This document shows positions 18,711 through 24,373 of a stretch of 24,373 nucleotides of DNA, one piece after another. A program made the position numbers and the translations under genes. The DNA lies in assembly GCA_015680685.1 (NCBI GenBank), contig MNCI01034785.1:1-24373 (forward strand), written 5' to 3'. The stretch's first letter is position 1, and each line of letters starts with the position of its first letter. This DNA is from Gnetum montanum (lineage: Eukaryota; Streptophyta; Gnetopsida; Gnetales; Gnetaceae). The notes beneath the pieces are model-generated. The model was not told the DNA's origin. It did not search any database and worked only from the letters and a program-made list of their open reading frames with translations.

Positions 18711-19864
18711 TGTTGAACTTATAAAGGGGGTATGAATAAGTTCCCTAGATTTAAAAATTCTTTAAAAAAAACACATCAAAATTAACATGGTTTCCCAGCT
18801 TGCGTAGTTCACACTCAAAAAGTAGTTCACTAGCACACCTCCAGATGTTTTTGCTCTTAAAATGCAATTTGGGGGATACCACACCCTATACAAGGTCTAA
18901 TATTTTCTCCTAAGTGATTCTACAGAATGAATCCACTAAACCTCACAAGGTCCTAACAAGCTTAGAGTGTGATTTCTAGGATCTCACAATCTTTACAGCT
19001 TGAGCTCCACTTTGGAGTGTTGTGATGCTACACTAACAATCACTCTCACCAGATTCCATCAAGCTTAAGCAAGATTCCTTCTCACAAGAAGCACATTAAC
19101 CCAAAAAGGAAAAAAAGACAATATTAATTACAAGGAATGAATGCAACTAAGTATATTGATCCTTGTACTTTTAGGTATAATTCACTTTGATCAATTACAA
19201 TAGATGAAAGATAGTACAAGGAGCAACAATGATGATTACAATGATTACTTGATAATGACACTTGATAGTACATAATTATTGCACATTTTCCACTGGGATG
19301 AAGTTTTATTATAGCCAATATGTTTCCAAAAGCATTTTAGAATTCATGTAATGCCTATCTAATAGCCACTGAAGATGTCTTCATCAAGGTTGGGATGCCT
19401 TTTTGCATCAAACCTTCATTTTGGAGAGATGCCATCACCACAAGAAATATGTCTTTGTGTAGATGTCTTTATGAAGATGTATTTCTTACTAGAAATATGT
19501 CTACTATTTTTCAAAGATGTCTTTCTTTGAGAAATCTTCATTTTGACCAAGATGTCTACTATTTCTTGAAGACATCTTTACTGATTTTCCTTCACTTTGG
19601 CCAAGATGTCTATTGTTTCTTAGAGATGTCTTTCTTGAGATTCCTTTGCACTTTGAAATATTTGTTTCTTATCCTTTCTCTTGAGTTTTTTCATGCTTCC
19701 TTGATATCTTGATGATGTCAACTTTTCTTGTGAGTCTTGAGTCCTTTTCTCTTGCTCCTAATTTGCTTATTCATTGTCCATAATATTATCCTATAAACAC
19801 AACACCATGAAAACATCATTTATTCTCCATTTCCTTAAGGTTTTTACATACCAAAAGGTCAATA
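18711..19864 (-). repeat. 3' LTR of element D (copia-like)
   Basis: On the minus strand the LTR follows the polypurine tract, beginning TATTGACC (19864; expected TGTTGAAC-like, so TG has become TA) and ending GTTCAACA (18711). Start and end are imperfect inverted complements, 6 of 8 bases. The terminal part, with a T-rich run then CTTATTCATACCCCC, is typical of plant copia U5. The bases beyond the end (ATCATTACAG) are not a tRNA-Met primer site, so this is the 3' LTR; ATCAT is the possible target duplication. Confidence 0.7.
19437..19655. repeat. 54-bp tandem repeats inside LTR-D
   Basis: Units at 19536-19589 and 19590-19643 are each exactly 54 bases, both beginning CTTCA-x-TTTG-x-CCAAGATGTCTA. 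A diverged 51-base unit precedes at 19485-19535, with another partial one before it and a truncated one after. Because 54 is 18 codons, a plus-strand frame stays open across the array (19395-19712); I attribute that to the repeat, not to a gene. Confidence 0.8.
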
Positions 19865-19866
19865 AC

Positions 19867-19878
19867 CTCCCCCTTTTT
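19867..19878 (-). other. Polypurine tract of element D
   Basis: Minus-strand AAAAAGGGGGAG, preceded by CATCATC. This is the second-strand primer characteristic of plant Ty1/copia elements, immediately before the 3' LTR. Confidence 0.7.
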
Positions 19879-20259
19879 GATGATGTCCAAAACTTAAGAA
19901 AATAGATGAGTTTAAAACCAATAAAAATATTAAGGCATATATAAATTCCTACGGTAGCCAAGGACTAGGATAAAGTGTTGAGATTCAAGGTAGTTTGGTA
20001 GAACATGGAAAAAAAGAAATGATGTAAAATTAAAGATCAAAAGTACACCACACAAAGATAACAAAGGAAACACCATCAATCTATAACTCATCCAAAATTT
20101 CTCATTCACCAACTATCCACATAAATCTACAACTATCCAAGACAACCAACTATCTATACAAATGGAAAAATCACATTAATCACATATGTGAGAATAAAAA
20201 GCTTCTTGTCCTTTTTGGATGTCAACAAAAAGGAGAGAGAAAAATATCACTCGAGGTCC
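19879..20259 (-). other. Spacer between ORF tail and polypurine tract of element D
   Basis: About 380 bases, A-rich on the plus strand, without a convincing gene. The minus-strand open frame 19930-20112 is short and hydrophobic by composition and has no other support. Confidence 0.4.
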
Positions 20260-20833
20260 CTAATCACTAACCTTGATGGTATCCTTAGAATCAGATCCCT
20301 CCATTGCTTGGGATAGATGATAATTCCCCTTATCTTCATCACTAATAGTGCTATGTCAACTTGATCATGGCTCATCCTCATTAGAGGAATCAACCTATTG
20401 GATGGAACCTTGCTTGGGATGATGCTTCACTTGAAATCAAGATGAAGTTGGAGGATTTGGCTAAACAAAATGCTAATAAGCTAGTACCCATTATGACATG
20501 GTCCCAAAAATACTCTCCATAGCCCACTACTCAAAAGAGCTAGGAGCATTAGCTGATTAAGGAACTATATGTATGGAACATGTAGGATCATGATTCTCAG
20601 GTTGCTACATGAGAACATGATGCTTCCCCTAGACACATGTTGGTAGTACCTTATGATTCGAATCAAACTCCATCCTTGATTCATGCATGTGTGAAGGATT
20701 TAATACTCTATAATGCATCAATGGGATAGGAACATCCTCCTCATTATCATTAAGAGGAGGGATATTAACCTTCACAAGCTCTTGCATATTAGAAGAAGGA
20801 GGAATACCAACTGTATCCAAATTCTTATGTAAG
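20260..20833 (-). pseudogene. Degenerate ORF tail of element D, unknown product
   Basis: A single minus-strand frame runs about 190 codons from the C insertion point (20833) to a stop at 20262-20260. It is interrupted by roughly a dozen stops that are mostly one transition from Gln or Trp, with no frameshift. The composition is polar: Pro/Asn/Ser/His-rich, with DNEEDVPIPLMHYRVLNP (about 20750-20690) and acidic Ser/Asp stretches near the end. It is not RNase H or reverse transcriptase. It could be a C-terminal gag-like tail, or an extra ORF placed after pol as in some Sireviruses. The apparent ORF start at 20955 lies beyond the junction, in the LTR of C, and is fortuitous. Confidence 0.45.
20829..20833. 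other. Probable left target-site bases of element C insertion
   Basis: GTAAG immediately precedes the LTR start TGATGAG at 20834. Ty3/gypsy integration normally duplicates 5 bp; the right-hand copy is beyond the window. Confidence 0.4.
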
Positions 20834-20931
20834 TGATGAGTCATCAATTTAATAGGCTCTAATGTTGGGTATTCGATGTCAGAGCCTAGATGTGATGTTG
20901 GATATCCAATGTCATAGGATATACACCAGCC

Positions 20932-20939
20932 TATAAATA
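20932..20939 (+). promoter_or_regulatory. TATA box of LTR-C
   Basis: CTATAAATA, identical in its core to LTR-A, 98 bases after the LTR start. It would drive the element's genomic RNA. Confidence 0.65.
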
Positions 20940-20976
20940 TAGCACTTGAGCTCACAATTTCACATGATGTAGAGAA

Positions 20977-21096
20977 GATAATTTTAGTTTTTAGTTTTTG
21001 ATAGTGTTTCTTAGAGTATTATTGTTCCTAGTGCAAGATAGTTTTAGTTTTCAATTTTTAATAGTATTTCTTATAGTCTTGTTATTCCGAGTGCAT
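20977..21096 (+). repeat. 60-bp tandem duplication in the transcribed part of LTR-C
   Basis: Units 20977-21036 and 21037-21096 are directly adjacent, equal in length and about four fifths identical (GATA-x-TTTTAGTTTT ... GAGTGCA-type ends). The extra 60 bases account exactly for the longer TATA-to-AATAAA distance of this LTR, so the duplication is specific to C's lineage. Confidence 0.85.
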
Positions 21097-21172
21097 GCCT
21101 ACAGTGTGATGTTTGTAATTGTACAACACCTTTGTTTGAGTGTGACATACTTTGACATGTTACATGACTGGC

Positions 21173-21178
21173 AATAAA
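21173..21178 (+). promoter_or_regulatory. Polyadenylation signal of LTR-C
   Basis: GGCAATAAAGATTGAG, followed by CATCATTGCAGCA, parallel to LTR-A. Confidence 0.6.
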
Positions 21179-21738
21179 GATTGAGATTACTTCCATCATT
21201 GCAGCATCCATTGAGATTATTATTGTTTTTAACTATTAATTATTAATTATTTCATTTAGTTAACATTTTCATTTATTCCTCTTTACTATTCTTATCATTA
21301 AGAAAAATGTGTATCCCTTAATCATGAGTGTTTAAGTGCAAGTACTTGGTAATCTAGTAGCGTAAAAGCACACCTAATGACATATGCTTGGCAATCCTAG
21401 AAGTAGCCTCACAAAGTCTAGGATGTATACAAATGATTAAGAGCAAATAATCATTGCACATAGGCTAGTTTAGATCTTGTTTTCCATTTTTCATTAGCTT
21501 AATTAATTTACCTCTTTATCATCATTAGTAATAGAATTAGACAATATCATATGCCTCACTTTGGACTAAATCATATGTGATAAAGCTACCACTAGCTCAA
21601 GTGGGAAGAGAGTGAAATGTGGTCAAAGAATAATGATAAAGATTCCACAACTAGTCCCATCTATAGAATTCAACCAAATTATGTGTGAATGCCTGTGATT
21701 CATATGGTTGGGCATAGGGGTACCTTATTGCTCATCAT

Positions 21739-21756
21739 TGGGGCTGTTAACAGGGA
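21739..21756 (+). other. Primer-binding site, tRNA-Asp type, of element C
   Basis: TGGGGCTGTTAACAGGGA begins one base after the LTR end. It matches 13 of 18 positions of the complement of the 3' end of plant tRNA-Asp (TGGCGCCGTTGCCGGGGA, recalled from the Athila group and tRNA sequences). Three of the five mismatches are C-to-T or G-to-A. The location, directly after CTCATCA, is what makes the call credible. Confidence 0.65.
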
Positions 21757-21862
21757 TGATGCTAGTTATCTAGATTAGTTATATTATACATGATCAATGT
21801 AAAGGTTTTAATGAAATATATTTCAAAAAATATTAAATCACACACACTATAAACCAACAAAA

Positions 21863-23980
21863 ATGTCTCTCCCACAAGGAAGTGACCATGCATTGTATAG
21901 CCAACACATTTATTAGAGAAACAATGAGATATGCAATGAAGAAAACTGGAGTGACCAATCTTATGTAGGGGTTTCCTATGATCATGACCACTCTGATGAC
22001 ACTGAAAGGCTATCTATACCTAAGGTAGATAATATTAGAGGATATGACATATGTCTTGAACTAGGGAAGGCCTCAAGGCGTATGACCTTCTCAAAATATT
22101 GAAATGATAACTCAAAGAACCCTGAAGAACATCATAGAAGCCATGAAAATTCTTCTAGTTCCTCATTTTCCTCTATTCCTTCAATGTCTAATTCTAAGGA
22201 AGTTAAACATAGGTATAGAGATAGAGTTCCACTAAAGGGTCAAACTAAAAATTAGAATCGAACCCATGGGAAAAGTCAAAGACATCATTATGAACATAGA
22301 TAGCATCATCATGATCAAACAAATAGAGATAGAAATTTCCCTCACAACCTATTTGATGGTAACAAACCCTTGTTAACCACTAAGAACCTAATGAACATCA
22401 TAGAGGCTATTAAGATATCTTGCAGACATTGTAAAAAGAGTCAACTACCCAAGCTTGATATGAACAACATTCCTAAATTCGTGAGAGGCTATGATTCAGA
22501 TCTGCAACATCATTTACAAGCCTTCCATGATTCCTACACTTTCTACAACATGAAAAGTGGGTGGAAAAAGCTTAAGATTTTTCCAAGGATACTAATGAAT
22601 AGATTCAAATTATGGTATAGATCGTTGAAACCAAATTCAATTTGATGGTGGTCCACAATGTGGGAACTCTTCAATGAGAAGTACCAAACCTATGTGAGAG
22701 TGTCTAATTTGAGGAGACAGATCCAAGAGTGGAAGTAAGAAAAACATGAAACCTTGGACATGGCCTTAGATAGATATTATGCCTTACTGAATAGGTGCCT
22801 AGGCCATGGTTTCTCCAAGGAAGGACAAATTTTCCACATCATAGATGGACTTCGTAATGAAATAAGGAAGACCCTTGGGATGTATACCCCAAGGAAATTA
22901 TATGAGCTCCAAGACCATCAAATCAAAGAGCTAATAGAGAATATGGAAAAAGAAGAACAAGAAATATGCAAATGGGAGAATTTTGGAAAATATCGATGGG
23001 ACCCAAATCTTCAATATTTTGAGGCCTAGATCTATTGTAAGGAGAATGAAACCACTTTCAATAAGGTGATTCCACAATAAAGCTTGTTAATACCAGAGTC
23101 TATTGATGAACTTGAAGCAAAGTTTAATAGGATGACAAAATGGATATATGAGAATGTTACAACTCTCATTGAGCTGATTGAGGAGAGGATCATGCAAAAC
23201 AAGCCAAGTGATCACACTAAATAAAGGATGCAGAACCAAGAAATAACTAGGAACACTTTTTAGCAAATGGGAAAAATGGCTAAAGAAAGTGAGGCTATAG
23301 ACTCAACCACACATGAAGATAATGGATGTGACATTTTCATATATGACCATCCAAAGCACCATTTCCTAGTCTTGTTACATCTACAAGAGTATTGGTTAGG
23401 TGCCTTAAATCTAATTTCTTTTAAAAGCACATGCCTGGGAGATTTCATCTCCCACAAGGTAATTATAGATAGTTCCACAACCAATCGTACCATCCTAGGA
23501 GGACTTATTACTAGCCTCAACATGGTCGAAAATTGCAGTGGCAACAACCATAGTCATAGGCCACCACCAAATTAGCCCCTATCCATCCCATCCACAAAAA
23601 TAGTATGGATATTATGTTCAACACCCTATTTTTCCAACTAGATCTACATCCTCTACTTCAAATCACCACTACAACTCCCCTGAGTACCATCAACCCATGC
23701 CATTCCATAATGGATCACCACCTTGCACTTCTTACCATCCATTCTACCCTTGATGTCCTCATACTCCACCACATTACAGGCCACTGCCAATGACACATGG
23801 AGGTTTAGCATATCAATATCCACAAATGAATGCTGCTTGTGCTACAAATGTGCATAGATGTGTTAACACTAGTGGGTCTCAACTACAATGTAGGAAACAT
23901 CCCTTCTAGAGAAAAGGCCGTAAGATGAAGAAAACCACACATGTATCCACCATATCACCAAGCCAACACAATGCCAATCT
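21863..23980 (+). pseudogene. gag: gag remnant of element C
   Basis: The ATG at 21863 (MSLPQGSDHALYSQ) is 107 bases after the primer site, and one frame can be followed to about 23400 with roughly ten stops. Domains in order: acidic/polar N-terminus, Ser-rich block (SSSSSFSSIPS, about 22155-22190), Arg/His-rich block (about 22205-22340), and the gag core from LDMNNIPKF (about 22456) through W-W-S-T-M-W-E-L-F to ETLDMALDRYYALLNRC (about 22750-22800). A Glu/Lys-rich helix and a Cys/His region near 23320-23370 follow, in which the second Cys of the knuckle is Phe. After a frameshift near 23420 the Pro/Tyr/His-rich tail continues to about 23980. Confidence 0.82.
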
Positions 23981-24373
23981 AGTGCACCATCTTTCTTGTC
24001 TCAACTAGCATCCTTTGATTCCACACACGAGCCACCATTCATCATTACTCTAATCCCAAACCCAAACAATGAATCTAATAGTGTGGAAAGATAAAAAAAA
24101 AATCCATGTGTACCATATTATGAACAAGGATGCAATTGTAGGCTAGACATCCATGACATTAACACATCTCATATCCTAATCCATCATACATGTAACAATC
24201 AAGTGTGTGACCAACGATTTTTCTACCCAGCCATCACACCACCAAAAGACACCTAGTGGTTAGGGCATGAATGGTTACCAATGTTTCATACATGCATAGA
24301 TCCTATTTATCCACTTATTAATCCTTGTCATGGCCAAATGTTTAGTTGTGGGGATTACACCCACACCCCCCCC
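23981..24373 (+). pseudogene. Post-gag region of element C, protease core apparently missing
   Basis: The end of the gag tail (KHPF-x-RKGRKMKK near 23900) aligns with element A at about 2305-2340. By about 24095, KKNPCVPYYEQGCNC already aligns with A near 2865-2915, and P-P-K-D-T near 24243 with A near 3030. So about 200 bases here replace about 540 in A, and the D-S-G active-site block and the I-M-G-R-A-W-L block are both absent. An internal deletion is the simplest explanation. The window ends in a run of 8 C, possibly a sequence-end artefact. Confidence 0.5.

Larger units (their letters stand above)
18711..20833 (-). mobile_element. Element D: 3' part of a Ty1/copia-like element inserted in element B
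   Basis: Minus orientation, from right to left: degenerate ORF tail (20833-20260), spacer, a copia-type polypurine tract (19878-19867), then a 3' LTR to 18711. CATCATCAAAAAGGGGGAG immediately before the LTR is characteristic of plant Ty1/copia (Sirevirus-like) elements, as is an LTR end with TTCATACCCCC followed by GTTCAACA. It interrupts the integrase of B at 18711 and is itself interrupted at 20834 by element C. No reverse transcriptase is visible in the retained part, which is expected if it lies right of the window or if the element is non-autonomous. Confidence 0.7.
20834..21737 (+). repeat. 5' LTR of element C
   Basis: 904 bases, beginning TGATGAG and ending CTCATCA, a perfect 7-bp terminal inverted repeat. 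Inside are a 12-bp palindrome TTGGATATCCAA (20898-20909), TATAAATA (20932), a 60-bp tandem duplication (20977-21096), AATAAA (21173), CTTGGTAATCTAGTAG (21345-21360) and the ATGGTTGGGCATAGG block close to the end, which aligns with LTR-A. The primer site follows directly, so this is the 5' copy. TATA to AATAAA is 241 bases, or 181 without the duplication. Confidence 0.9.
20834..24373 (+). mobile_element. Element C: 5' part of a third gypsy element of the A/B family
   Basis: Complete 5' LTR (20834-21737), tRNA-Asp-type primer site one base later, leader, then gag from 21863 to near the window end. Its LTR matches those of A and B in termini, signals and spacing, and its gag matches that of A in order and residues. 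It lies inside the copia-like element D, which lies inside B, making it the youngest insertion here. Consistent with this, gag is in one frame for some 1.5 kb. It is still dead: about ten in-frame stops, including one 18 codons from the start. Confidence 0.85.

Noticed and set aside
19395-19712. 105-codon plus-strand ORF
   Set aside because: It is explained by the 54-bp repeat array within LTR-D; the element is transcribed from the other strand.
20629-20955. 108-codon minus-strand ORF taken as a complete gene
   Set aside because: Its first 40 codons lie within the LTR of element C; only the part left of 20834 belongs to the copia-like element, and the frame continues beyond its stop with many further stops.
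23260-23575. Overlapping ORFs on both strands as separate genes
   Set aside because: The plus-strand frame is the continuation of gag of element C (same frame from 21863); the minus-strand one is its shadow.

Overview
The window is plant nuclear DNA from a large, repeat-rich, heavily methylated genome. I see no intact host gene. The strongest signals are decayed LTR retrotransposons, CpG-poor AT-rich sequence, plant-type Ty3/gypsy polyproteins and a primer site resembling the 3' end of plant tRNA-Asp. A gymnosperm or another giant-genome plant would fit, but the species cannot be fixed from the sequence.

Layout. (1) About 93-8593, + strand: element A, a nearly full-length but dead Ty3/gypsy element of the Athila/Tat type. 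Its order is gag, protease, reverse transcriptase/RNase H, integrase, a short extra coding remnant, then a 3' LTR at 7571-8593. A perfect 50-bp inverted repeat (1-50 / 93-142, with an N in the loop) sits where its 5' LTR/primer junction should be. (2) 8594-12366: AT-rich, stop-rich DNA with no recognisable gene, apart from a weak tRNA-like (SINE?) segment. (3) 12367-18710, - strand: element B, a second copy of the same family, read right to left as integrase C-terminus, extra coding remnant, a further long degenerate ORF of unknown function (16215-13527), and the 3' LTR (13220-12367). (4) 18711-20833, - strand: element D, the 3' part of a Ty1/copia-like element (LTR, polypurine tract, degenerate ORF tail), inserted in B's integrase region. 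(5) 20834-24373, + strand: element C, a third member of the A/B family, inserted in D. It has a 5' LTR, a tRNA-Asp-type primer site and gag running off the window.

The insertion order is therefore B, then D into B, then C into D. The three gypsy LTRs support one another: each ends CTCATCA, B and C begin TGATGAGTCA, the TATA-to-AATAAA distance is about 170-180 (plus 60 in C, explained by an exact 60-bp duplication), and AATAAA to the LTR end is about 560-580.

No element here can be active. Stops are scattered through every frame, and four key pol residues of element A (protease Gly, two reverse transcriptase Asp, integrase Glu) are each changed by a G-to-A transition, the pattern expected from deamination of methylated cytosine. 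The least explained part is the long ORF of element B, with an extended coiled coil and a hydrophobic C-terminal segment, lying where Athila-type elements carry a third, env-like gene.
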